The notes beneath the pieces are model-generated. The model had not been told where the DNA came from and searched no databases. It was given only the letters and a program-made list of their open reading frames with translations. Below are positions 8,469 through 16,253 of a DNA stretch of 64,000 nt, one piece after another. Location of the stretch: assembly GCA_036826635.1 (NCBI GenBank), contig DAISVY010000012.1, forward strand, positions 10,073-74,072, written 5' to 3'. Numbering within the stretch: position 1 is the stretch's first letter; every line of letters begins with the position of its first letter. The stretch is from DAISVY01 sp036826635. Its GTDB lineage: Bacteria > Zixibacteria > MSB-5A5 > GN15 > FEB-12. The translations under genes and the position numbers were made by a program.

Positions 8469-10248
8469 GAAAGAATTACTCTCAGGAAACGAAGCGGTGG
8501 CGCGAGGAACACTGGAAGCCGGCGTTGAAATGGCTGTCGGCTATCCCGGGACACCTTCCACTGAAATACTGGAGACCGTCGCCGCACGCTATCCCTCCGT
8601 TTATGCCCAGTGGTCACCGAACGAAAAAGTCGCTTTCGAGGTTGGCATCGGGGCCTCCCTCGGTGGATCTCGCGCTCTGATTACGATGAAACATGTCGGT
8701 CTGAATGTTGCGGCCGACCCCTTTATGACTTTCGCCTATACCGGCGTCAACGGCGGCCTGGTGGTGGTTTCGGCCGACGATCCGGAGATGCACTCGTCAC
8801 AGAACGAACAGGACAACCGGATATTCGCCAAATTCGCCAACGTCCCTTTCCTCTCCCCTGCCGACAGCCAGGAATGCCGTGACATGCTTCTGGAAGCCTA
8901 CAAGATGTCCGAGGAATACGATACGCCGGTCATGCTTCACATGGAAACCCGTATCTCACATTCCAAGGGCGTGGTTAACACGGACGAACCGGTGGAACCG
9001 CCGCAAAGAAAATTCGCCAGGGATCCGCGCAAGTACGTGATGATACCCGGATACGCACGCGGTCGGCACGTGGTTGTCAACGAACGTCTGGAAAAATTAA
9101 AAAAACTGGCCGAAGAAACTCCGCTGAACGTGCTGGAAGAAAACGGATCGGACATCGGAATCATCACCGGGGGAGTATCGTACCAGTATGCCAAGGAAGT
9201 CGCCCCGGATTTTGATTACCTTAAGATAGGTCTCGGTTTTCCGCTTCCGCTCAGGAAAATCGAGGCTTTTGTCAAGAAACACAAGAAAGTGATCGTGGTC
9301 GAGGAACTCGAACCGTTCTACGAGGATATGATTCGGGCCGCCGGGATCGAAGTGGAGGGCAAAAAATACTTCGGCAATCTCGGCGAATACTCACCGCAGC
9401 GCGTGGAAGCCGGTCTCAAGGAAGCCGGGGTACTCTCGACCATCAAAGCTACGGAGATTCCCCCCGTCGAACAAATGTTCCCTCGCCCGCCGGTCCTCTG
9501 CCCCGGCTGTCCGCACAGGGGTGTGTTCATGGCCCTGAAAAAACTCAAGGTCGCCGTCACCGGTGATATCGGCTGCTATACGCTCGGTGTTCTGGAACCG
9601 TTGAACGCCCTGGACTCCTGCATTTGCATGGGCGCGTCAATAGGCAACGCCATAGGTATGGAAAAAGTACAGGGTTCGGAAAAAGGCGTTGTGGCCGTAA
9701 TCGGAGACAGTACGTTCTTCCATTCCGGTATTACGGGTCTGGTTGACGCCGTGTACAACAAGAGTAACGTGACGGTTATCATTCTGGATAACCGCGCTAC
9801 GGCCATGACCGGCGGACAACAGCACCCGGCCACCGGCAAGACACTCATGGGCGACGACGCCGGTGTCGTTAACATAGAAAAGCTGGTAACGGCCATCGGT
9901 ATCAAGAACTACCGAAATATCGATCCCTACGACTACGAAGCGACGATTAAAGCGATTCAGGAAGAGATCGGCAACCCCGGTCCTTCGGTTATCGTAACCT
10001 CGCGGCCGTGCGTGCTGATGCCCAAACGCATCATGGACGAACCCTATGTGGTCGATCCGGAACTCTGCATCGCCTGTGGGGCTTGCTTCCGCATATCCTG
10101 CCCGGCCATTGCAGCCTCACACGAGACCAACGAAAAGGGCCACGCCAAGGCAATTATCGATGAGACCATGTGCACCGGCTGCACCCTGTGTTCACAGATT
10201 TGCCCGGTCGAAGCAATTGTACTCAAGAGCCAGTACGTAAAAGAGTAG
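8467..10248 (+). CDS. iorA: Indolepyruvate:ferredoxin oxidoreductase, alpha subunit
   Basis: The large subunit of the cytosolic enzyme that oxidatively decarboxylates aryl (and sometimes branched-chain) 2-oxoacids to acyl-CoA, reducing ferredoxin. The N-terminus LLSGNEAVARG...VGYPGTPSTEI is typical. The thiamine-diphosphate domain shows GDIGCYTLG and GDSTFFHSG...IILDNRATAMTGGQQHP. Two C-terminal 4Fe-4S motifs begin at Cys534 (CIACGACFRISCP) and Cys569 (CTGCTLCSQICP). Length 593 is normal. The ATG has no good ribosome site; a hairpin and a dyad lie in the leader. Ten bases separate it from iorB. Downstream buk and ptb genes suggest the acyl-CoA product is used for ATP synthesis. Confidence 0.95.
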   Translation: MKELLSGNEAVARGTLEAGVEMAVGYPGTPSTEILETVAARYPSVYAQWSPNEKVAFEVGIGASLGGSRALITMKHVGLNVAADPFMTFAYTGVNGGLVVVSADDPEMHSSQNEQDNRIFAKFANVPFLSPADSQECRDMLLEAYKMSEEYDTPVMLHMETRISHSKGVVNTDEPVEPPQRKFARDPRKYVMIPGYARGRHVVVNERLEKLKKLAEETPLNVLEENGSDIGIITGGVSYQYAKEVAPDFDYLKIGLGFPLPLRKIEAFVKKHKKVIVVEELEPFYEDMIRAAGIEVEGKKYFGNLGEYSPQRVEAGLKEAGVLSTIKATEIPPVEQMFPRPPVLCPGCPHRGVFMALKKLKVAVTGDIGCYTLGVLEPLNALDSCICMGASIGNAIGMEKVQGSEKGVVAVIGDSTFFHSGITGLVDAVYNKSNVTVIILDNRATAMTGGQQHPATGKTLMGDDAGVVNIEKLVTAIGIKNYRNIDPYDYEATIKAIQEEIGNPGPSVIVTSRPCVLMPKRIMDEPYVVDPELCIACGACFRISCPAIAASHETNEKGHAKAIIDETMCTGCTLCSQICPVEAIVLKSQYVKE

Positions 10249-10258
10249 GTGATTTACC

Positions 10259-10861
10259 ATGCAAGATAACAAATTCGACATACTGATAGTGGGAGTCGGC
10301 GGACAAGGCGTACTCCTGGCCTCGGAGATCATCTCCGAAGTCGCTATGAAGGCCGGCTTTGACGTGAAGAAATCGGAAATTCACGGCATGTCGCAACGCG
10401 GTGGCGTCGTATCATCACACGTCAAGATCGGTTCCAGGGTTTATGCGCCCACGATACAGCGAGGACAGGCGGATTTTATCATGTCATTCGAGCAAGCCGA
10501 AGGCCTGCGGGCCATCGACTGGATGCATAAAGACGGCGTGGCAATCATCTCTCGCACCGAGATCGTACCGGCTATCGTGACGTCTTCAAAGCAATACACC
10601 TATCCCGAAGATGCTATGGAGCAGTTGCGCAAAAAGGCGGAAAAGGTCATTCCCGTCGACGCTGATGCCATAGCCCGCGAGCTGGGCAATCCGCGCCTGG
10701 TCAATACGATTCTCCTCGGCACACTTTCCAACTTCCTGCCGTTCGAACAGGAACAATGGTTCGAGGTGATGAAGTCCAGAATAAAAGCCAAATTCGTCGA
10801 CATTAACCTGAAAGCTTTTGAACGCGGCCGTGAAATCAAGCTGACGGCCACGAGTGCTTGA
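10259..10861 (+). CDS. iorB: Indolepyruvate:ferredoxin oxidoreductase, beta subunit
   Basis: The small partner of IorA, 200 residues, corresponding to the gamma-type domain of 2-oxoacid:ferredoxin oxidoreductases. Visible signatures are ILIVGVGGQGVLLASEII, KKSEIHGMSQRGGVVSSHVKIG and NTILLGTLSNFLP. AGGTGA sits six bases before the ATG. With iorA it forms the heterodimeric unit that oxidises indolepyruvate, phenylpyruvate or hydroxyphenylpyruvate. Electrons would go to ferredoxin, which the Rnf complex encoded 10 kb away can re-oxidise. Confidence 0.95.
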   Translation: MQDNKFDILIVGVGGQGVLLASEIISEVAMKAGFDVKKSEIHGMSQRGGVVSSHVKIGSRVYAPTIQRGQADFIMSFEQAEGLRAIDWMHKDGVAIISRTEIVPAIVTSSKQYTYPEDAMEQLRKKAEKVIPVDADAIARELGNPRLVNTILLGTLSNFLPFEQEQWFEVMKSRIKAKFVDINLKAFERGREIKLTATSA

Positions 10862-10872
10862 GAGACTGATCT

Positions 10873-11940
10873 ATGGCCGAGTTAATACTGACAATCAATC
10901 CGGGGTCAACTTCAACCAAGCTGGCCCTGTTCGACGGCGATAAACGGATAGCCGAAAAACAAATACGCCACGACACAGACAAGCTGCGAACCTTCGACCT
11001 GGTAATTGATCAGTTTGCGTATCGCATGGAAGCAATTGATACCTGGATCGATTCTCTGCAATTCGACCGACAGGAAATGAAACTGGTAGTCGGACGGGGA
11101 GCTCCGCTCCGACCGCTCGAAGGTGGCTCCTACGAAATCACCGCTCTTATGCTGGAAGACCTTCGGACCTCCAGGTACTCTAATCACGCTTCCAACCTTG
11201 GGGCGATAATCGCCCGTCATCTCGGAGAGCGTTACGGGGTCCCTTCGATGATATCCGATCCCGTTACCGTGGACAACTTCACCGCCATCGCCCGGGTCAG
11301 CGGAGTTCCGGAGATAGAGCGCAAGTGCCGGGTACATGCCCTGAATATAAAAGAAGTCTGTCGGCGCGAGGCCATTAAGCGGGGCAGGAAACTCGACGAG
11401 CTGAATTTCGTTGCGGTTCACATGGGCGGCGGTGTGTCAGTGGCCGCTATCGAGAAAGGACGGTTCATCGACGCCAACGACGCTCTCCTGGGCATGGGAC
11501 CATTCACTCCCGAGCGGACCGGAGCCCTGCCTGTCGGCGACCTGGCGAGATTATGCTATTCGGGCAAATACACCGAAAAGGAAATGCTCAACAAGCTGGT
11601 TCATAAATCCGGCCTGATAGCATACCTCGGTTCTTCGGACCTCCGTGAGATCGAGAAAATGATCGACCGGGGCGATGATAAGGCGCTGTTGTATTTCAAC
11701 GCCATGGCGTACCAGATTGCCAAAGAAATCGGGGCCGCGGCCACTGTTCTGAAAGGTGATTTTGAAACTATCATACTCACCGGCGGCATGGCCAATTCTC
11801 AACGCCTTGCCGATGAGATCACCACACGGGTATCATTTATAAAAGAAGTGACGGTGGTTGCCGGGGAATTCGAAATGGAAGCTCTGGCGGCGGCGGGGCG
11901 GCGTTTCATTAGCGGCGAAGAATCATTGAAACCATACTGA
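10873..11940 (+). CDS. buk: Butyrate kinase family acyl kinase
   Basis: An acetate/butyrate kinase (ASKHA fold) of 355 residues, the usual length of Buk. It begins ILTINPGSTSTKLALF (phosphate loop), followed by HMGGGVSVAAI, ERTGALPVGDLARLCYSGK and IILTGGMANS near the C-terminus. It makes ATP from an acyl phosphate. The 11-base gap after iorB and the adjacent ptb genes place it in one operon. Given the indolepyruvate oxidoreductase, the natural substrate may be an aryl-acetyl or branched acyl phosphate instead of butyryl phosphate; this is inference. Confidence 0.92.
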   Translation: MAELILTINPGSTSTKLALFDGDKRIAEKQIRHDTDKLRTFDLVIDQFAYRMEAIDTWIDSLQFDRQEMKLVVGRGAPLRPLEGGSYEITALMLEDLRTSRYSNHASNLGAIIARHLGERYGVPSMISDPVTVDNFTAIARVSGVPEIERKCRVHALNIKEVCRREAIKRGRKLDELNFVAVHMGGGVSVAAIEKGRFIDANDALLGMGPFTPERTGALPVGDLARLCYSGKYTEKEMLNKLVHKSGLIAYLGSSDLREIEKMIDRGDDKALLYFNAMAYQIAKEIGAAATVLKGDFETIILTGGMANSQRLADEITTRVSFIKEVTVVAGEFEMEALAAAGRRFISGEESLKPY

Positions 11941-11950
11941 AGGACTTCTC

Positions 11951-12916
11951 GTGGAACCGCTCATGCACAAGAAGCCCATCCATTCGTCCGACCAGTTAAT
12001 CGAACGCGCCGTAGACATCGCTAAAGAAGGACGCAGAAAAACCGTGGCGGTGGCGGCGGCCCAGGATATCGACGTCATCGGTGCCGTTTCCCAGGCGCAC
12101 AACGACGGTTTCATTAACGGCATTCTGGTCGGCGACCGGGCGAAAATCGAGCAATTGGCTGGGGAAAACAACCTCGACATTTCGGCTCTGTCTCTTATCG
12201 ATGAGCCGGACCCGATCAAAGCCGCCCACGCGGCCGCGGGGCTCGTGGTTGACCGCAAGGCCGACGCTATCATGAAAGGTTTCCTGCCCACTTCAGCCCT
12301 GTTAAAAGTAATTCTCGACAAAAAATACGGCCTGCGCGGCACCGATACGTTGTCACACTGCGCCGTGCTCGACATTCCCGGCCGCAGCAAGATGCTGAAT
12401 TTCACCGACGGTGGCATGGTCGTCAAACCGGATTCCGACCAGAAATATCAGATATTGGAAAACGCCGTATTGGTCGGTCGCGCTCTGGGACTGTCACCGG
12501 TCAAAGTAGCCGTGTCGGCCGCGGCCGATAAACCGTCGATAAAAGTGCCTCACACCGTCTCGGATATCGACACCGTAATACCTGCAGCTCGGGAGCGCCT
12601 CAAGGACGTGATCATTCAGGGACCACTCTCGCTTGATCTCGCCGCTTCGAGAAAAGTCGCCGAAAGATGCAGCAACGTCGGTCAGGTCGTCGGGGATGCG
12701 GACATATACCTGGTCGATTCAATCGAGGAAGCCAATATCATCGCCAAATCCTTGGTCCAGTTTGCCGATGCCGTTTTTGCGGGGGTCATCGTGGGAGCAC
12801 GTGTGCCGGTGTCATTGGTTTCACGCACCGATACGGTAAAAAACAAGAAGGCCTCGCTCGCACTGGCGTGTGTGATCGCCGACTATTATGCACGGAACAA
12901 CACTTGGGAGAGTTAG
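11951..12916 (+). CDS. ptb: Phosphate butyryltransferase-like acyl-CoA:phosphate acyltransferase 1
   Basis: The Ptb/Pta family enzyme that exchanges CoA for phosphate on an acyl group, feeding the kinase. Visible family features include VAAAQDIDVIGAV, ILVGDRAKIE, MKGFLPTSALLK, LSHCAVLDIPGRSKMLNFTDGGM and QGPLSLDLAAS near the C-terminus. I use the GTG at 11951 because AAGGA lies six bases upstream; the in-frame ATG at 11963 has no good ribosome site. 321 residues, slightly longer than clostridial Ptb. Ten bases after buk and two bases before its paralogue. Confidence 0.9.
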   Translation: MEPLMHKKPIHSSDQLIERAVDIAKEGRRKTVAVAAAQDIDVIGAVSQAHNDGFINGILVGDRAKIEQLAGENNLDISALSLIDEPDPIKAAHAAAGLVVDRKADAIMKGFLPTSALLKVILDKKYGLRGTDTLSHCAVLDIPGRSKMLNFTDGGMVVKPDSDQKYQILENAVLVGRALGLSPVKVAVSAAADKPSIKVPHTVSDIDTVIPAARERLKDVIIQGPLSLDLAASRKVAERCSNVGQVVGDADIYLVDSIEEANIIAKSLVQFADAVFAGVIVGARVPVSLVSRTDTVKNKKASLALACVIADYYARNNTWES

Positions 12917-12918
12917 TC

Positions 12919-13854
12919 GTGTTACCGGAAATCGACATTCCTGAAGTACACACTTACGAAGCCATAGTGCAGCGGGCTCGGGACAAAGCGCGGAGAAAAA
13001 CGCCACAGGCCGTAATCGCTCCGACGCCCGACCCCACAACCATGCAGGCCATCGCTCACGCCGCCTCGGAGAAGATCATTGCTCCGATTTTCGTAGCCGA
13101 CAGAGAGCTTCTTTTACGTCAGGCCGACGAACTCGGTATCGCCGTGGACAACTTCACCGTCGTAAACAAACCGGACAACGACGCGGCCGTGATCGAAGCG
13201 GCCGGTATGGTCAAATCCAAAGAAGCTGACTTCATCGTCCAGGGCCACATGGCCGCGTTGCGCATGCTGCACATATTGTTCACCGAAGATTGTGGCTTCC
13301 GACTGCGCGGCAGGACAATCTCCCACGTGGCCGTGCTCAAACCCCGCAAGTATCCCAAGCTGTTGTTGCTGACCGACGGTGCTGTCGTGGTTCAACCGGA
13401 CCTGAAGACCAAGATCAACCTGATCGGCAACCTGGTCTTCGTCTCGGAGCGTATCGGCGTGCCCAACCCCCGCATAGCCGTCATAGGGGCGGTGGAAGTG
13501 GTCTATCCTCAGATGGCAGCCACCGTGGACGCCGCGGTGCTGGCCAAAATGGCCGAGCGAAAACAGATCAAGGGGGCCCGCGTCGACGGTCCGCTCTCCT
13601 TTGATGTCGCTATCGATATGTTCGCCGCTCATTCCAAGGGCATAACACAATCGGAAGTGGCCGGTCAGGCCGATGGCATGGTCACATCAACTATCGAAGT
13701 CGCCAACGGCGTGTACAATGCAATGGCTCTCTACGGGCAAAGCCAAAGCGGCAGCGTGGTAGTCGGCGGCTGCGCACCACTTACAATCAACTTCCGTCCC
13801 GACAACGAAGAAGCCCGTTTCAACTCGATCATCCTGGCCGCCCTGACCTGCTGA
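12919..13854 (+). CDS. Phosphate butyryltransferase-like acyl-CoA:phosphate acyltransferase 2
   Basis: A second Ptb/Pta-family protein, 311 residues, clearly paralogous to its neighbour: IAPTPDPTTMQAIAHA, IFVADRELL, VQGHMAALRMLHILFTEDCGFRLRG, ISHVAVLKP...LLLTDGAVV, DGPLSFDVAIDMFAAHSKG. The frame stays open upstream inside ptb, but the likely start is GTG 12919, two bases after the ptb stop, with GGGAG at a proper distance. The two copies have diverged strongly, so they may prefer different acyl chains or form a hetero-oligomer. No terminator is visible in the 192 bases that follow. Confidence 0.85.
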   Translation: MLPEIDIPEVHTYEAIVQRARDKARRKTPQAVIAPTPDPTTMQAIAHAASEKIIAPIFVADRELLLRQADELGIAVDNFTVVNKPDNDAAVIEAAGMVKSKEADFIVQGHMAALRMLHILFTEDCGFRLRGRTISHVAVLKPRKYPKLLLLTDGAVVVQPDLKTKINLIGNLVFVSERIGVPNPRIAVIGAVEVVYPQMAATVDAAVLAKMAERKQIKGARVDGPLSFDVAIDMFAAHSKGITQSEVAGQADGMVTSTIEVANGVYNAMALYGQSQSGSVVVGGCAPLTINFRPDNEEARFNSIILAALTC

Positions 13855-14046
13855 ATTTTCGAGGCCGCTCTTCTTTCACTCACGGCATAAGCATGTCCGG
13901 CTAAAATTGTTCGGCCAACCGAGCCACGCAGATCAGTTTTTCCGTATCCCGATGACAGGTGCGACGTTCGAAATTGTCGTAGACGTACGGCCTCGGCTTC
14001 TCCATCCGATCTTACCTCCACGTTTATATCATCGCATAATGAAATA

Positions 14047-14742
14047 CTACCCGGTGGTTCCTGCTATGCGCCGGACAGCATCGGCCAGACCTTTGATACC
14101 GTCCAGTTCCAGATCGGCGGCTTCTGCCGGTATCCTCGGCTGCTGGTGTTTGTGAATGCCCATTCGCACCAGAATAGTCCGCATACCCAATTGGCGGGCG
14201 GGAATAATATCCTTGTCGATACGATCACCGACCATGATACATTCACCGGCCTCAATGCCCATAGCCCCGATGATTTGTTCGAAATAGCGCGGGTCCGGCT
14301 TGGTCAGATCAAAATCATCCTGAGTCAACCGCCACGAAAAGAAATCCAGAAGTGAATATTGACCGAGTGTATCCAGAAGCTCCCCCCCGTACTGCCCGGC
14401 AATACCGATTTTGAACCGTTGGCTGATAACTCGCAACTCCGGCTCAAGATCGGCGTGCGGCACCAGCGGCGGACAAGTGGCCAGATACAATTCGCGATGC
14501 CGACCCCTGAGCCGTTCGAACACCTCGCGATCGGGTTTCAAATGTTTCCACAGAATGAACTGATAGACACTGGGACAATACGAAGCAACAGCCTCTTCCA
14601 TGTCCTGCCAATACGTTCGCTGAGAGTATCCCGGCACACAATCCGAAAGAAGCCGTGATACAATCTCGGCATGTCGGGCTTCCTGGGGTGACTCATCGAC
14701 AATAACACCCCCGGCATCAAGCAGAACTGTCGAAACGGGCAT
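14047..14742 (-). CDS. HAD-superfamily hydrolase
   Basis: A cytosolic phosphatase-like protein of 231 residues. Motif I is LLDAGGVIVDE: the nucleophilic Asp is present, while the second Asp of DxD is Gly, as seen in some HAD-IA members. Motif IV/GD region is IMVGDRIDKDIIPARQLGM, with a lysine-containing TKPDPRYFEQ before it. The start is ATG 14742, preceded by GGAG eight bases upstream; an upstream in-frame ATG at 14781 lacks a site. It stands alone between the ptb2 gene and the divergent porin. Substrate not predictable; sugar-phosphate or nucleotide phosphatase activity is typical. Confidence 0.8.
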   Translation of the reverse strand: MPVSTVLLDAGGVIVDESPQEARHAEIVSRLLSDCVPGYSQRTYWQDMEEAVASYCPSVYQFILWKHLKPDREVFERLRGRHRELYLATCPPLVPHADLEPELRVISQRFKIGIAGQYGGELLDTLGQYSLLDFFSWRLTQDDFDLTKPDPRYFEQIIGAMGIEAGECIMVGDRIDKDIIPARQLGMRTILVRMGIHKHQQPRIPAEAADLELDGIKGLADAVRRIAGTTG

Positions 14743-14870
14743 TGTTTTCTCCGATATGGCGACCGCCGTACCACCCGGCATCGCAACAAATATAACGGGT
14801 CGAACGAACGAGACCGATTTTCAAGTTCAAGATCGGTGTAACATATGGCCGGTGCAACCCAATTTTATAC

Positions 14871-14897
14871 TTGCTCTCGCCGAGGGACAGGTACTAT
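14871..14897 (+). promoter_or_regulatory. Possible promoter of the porin gene
   Basis: TTGCTC (14871-14876) and TACTAT (14892-14897) separated by 15 bases, shorter than the ideal 17. Weak call; it leaves a leader of about 75 bases. Confidence 0.25.
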
Positions 14898-14978
14898 CGT
14901 TCTTTCGGTGAGAATTGCGGGCAAGGACACAATAAACATGGATATTAACAAGAAGCACAAATCAAGGAAGGTACAACT

Positions 14979-16079
14979 ATGAAAAAAACTCTTATTGCAG
15001 TCATGGTGTTGATGCTGCTGGGCAGTGTTGCCTCGGTAACCGCAGCGGAAACGACTGTCCACGGAACGGTGTTTGCCCACTGGTATTGGGATACATCGGA
15101 AGATGCCAACGATGCCAACGCATTCGAACTGGGACGTACTTACATCACGGTCAAGTCGAAACTGTCCGATTATACCAGCGCCCGAATCACCACCGACCTT
15201 CGCACCACCGATTTCGATGACAACGAACGATACAATGTCATTGTCAAGTACGGTTACTTCGATTGGTCTCCGGCTTTTACGAAGGGCAAGGGCATGGTTC
15301 GGTTCGGTTTGCAGCCCACGATGTATCTTGACTACCAACAGAAGGCATGGGGACGTCGCTATATCAACAAAGTGGTCGGCGACCTGGCCGGTTTCCTCAC
15401 AACGTCCGATCTCGGTGCTTCGATTCACGCCAAACTGGGTGAAGAGGGAAAACTGGGGACTATCATTGCGGCCGTGTACAACGGAACATCTTACTCGGAC
15501 CTTGAGGAGATAAACAAGCAGAAGGATTTCAACGGCGTAGTGATGTTCAAGCCGCTCTATAACAACCCCGATTTCGCCGAAGTTACCCTTCTCGGTCAGA
15601 TCTATTACGGTGTTCAGAATCGTCGTATCGGCACTTACATCGAAGAAGTCGAAAGCGTGCTGGATACGATTGAATACAAAGCCTCGGATTATACGAGAAT
15701 GCTGCTGTCTTTCGGTGGCTTGTTCGCTTACAAACACACCGCCAATCTGGGTGTTGACATCAACTTCAACACTCTCGGCCAGGGCGACGGCGTCGATGAT
15801 CTCAAGCAGAGTGCGATGTCGTTCTTCGGCACCGTGTATCTGGATGAACTCCTGCCGTCGGTCACCGCGCTCAGGACTCTCGATCTGTTCGGCCGGGTAG
15901 ACCTGTCCGATCCTGACACCGACACCGACGACGACGGCAACACACTGATTATCGCCGGGGTCGAATGCGCACCGGTCAAGGGATTCAAGGCCTCGCTTAA
16001 CGTCCGCTCGACGAGTTATCAGGCTGAAGGGGTGGACTCGGAGACCGAGGTGTTTCTTAACACGCTCATTGAATTCTGA
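14979..16079 (+). CDS. Outer-membrane beta-barrel porin-like protein
   Basis: 366 residues with a clear signal peptide (MKKTLIAVMVLMLLGSVASVTAAE). The mature part is built of alternating amphipathic strands rich in aromatic girdle residues, such as VHGTVFAHWYWDT, VIVKYGYFDWSP and MVRFGLQPTMYLDY, and ends NTLIEF with a terminal Phe, as required for assembly of outer-membrane barrels. GGAAGG lies upstream of the ATG. An acidic loop (DPDTDTDDDGN) may bind calcium. It is monocistronic: a strong terminator follows. Porin family members of this form conduct ions or small solutes; specificity cannot be read from sequence. Confidence 0.75.
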   Translation: MKKTLIAVMVLMLLGSVASVTAAETTVHGTVFAHWYWDTSEDANDANAFELGRTYITVKSKLSDYTSARITTDLRTTDFDDNERYNVIVKYGYFDWSPAFTKGKGMVRFGLQPTMYLDYQQKAWGRRYINKVVGDLAGFLTTSDLGASIHAKLGEEGKLGTIIAAVYNGTSYSDLEEINKQKDFNGVVMFKPLYNNPDFAEVTLLGQIYYGVQNRRIGTYIEEVESVLDTIEYKASDYTRMLLSFGGLFAYKHTANLGVDINFNTLGQGDGVDDLKQSAMSFFGTVYLDELLPSVTALRTLDLFGRVDLSDPDTDTDDDGNTLIIAGVECAPVKGFKASLNVRSTSYQAEGVDSETEVFLNTLIEF

Positions 16080-16083
16080 TCAT

Positions 16084-16102
16084 ATCCGAATCCCATTCGG
16101 AT
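16084..16102 (+). other. Hairpin directly after the porin stop
   Basis: ATCCGAAT-CCC-ATTCGGAT, an 8-bp perfect stem five bases past the stop codon, upstream of the true terminator. It has no T-run; it may protect the transcript 3' end. Confidence 0.45.
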
Positions 16103-16124
16103 CTCAGGGATACATTAACGGAAG

Positions 16125-16153
16125 GAGAGGAGTCAAAAGGCTCCTCTCTTTTT
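16125..16153 (+). terminator. Rho-independent terminator of the porin gene
   Basis: GAGAGGAG (16125-16132), 8-base loop, CTCCTCTC (16141-16148), followed by TTTTTG. A textbook terminator for the upstream gene. Confidence 0.9.
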
Positions 16154-16181
16154 GTTATCATGAGCGGGGATGTCATCCCCC

Positions 16182-16209
16182 TTGCCATTCGGACCACTCG
16201 TGATATATT
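16182..16209 (+). promoter_or_regulatory. Sigma70-type promoter of tex
   Basis: TTGCCA (16182-16187), 16-base spacer, TATATT (16204-16209). Just upstream, GGGGAT-GTC-ATCCCC (16166-16180) forms another perfect stem. The leader would be about 40 bases. Confidence 0.5.
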
Positions 16210-16253
16210 AGCTATAGCATTGGCCGCGGATCCGAACGACAAAAGAGGGACAG

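Noticed and set aside
12667..12918. Upstream extension of the second Ptb frame
   Set aside because: The added residues overlap ptb, are rich in Arg/Gly/Cys and match no Ptb; GTG 12919 has a proper ribosome site.
13855..14046. Possible small gene after ptb2
   Set aside because: Short frames on both strands lack ribosome sites and recognisable features; no terminator or RNA gene seen.
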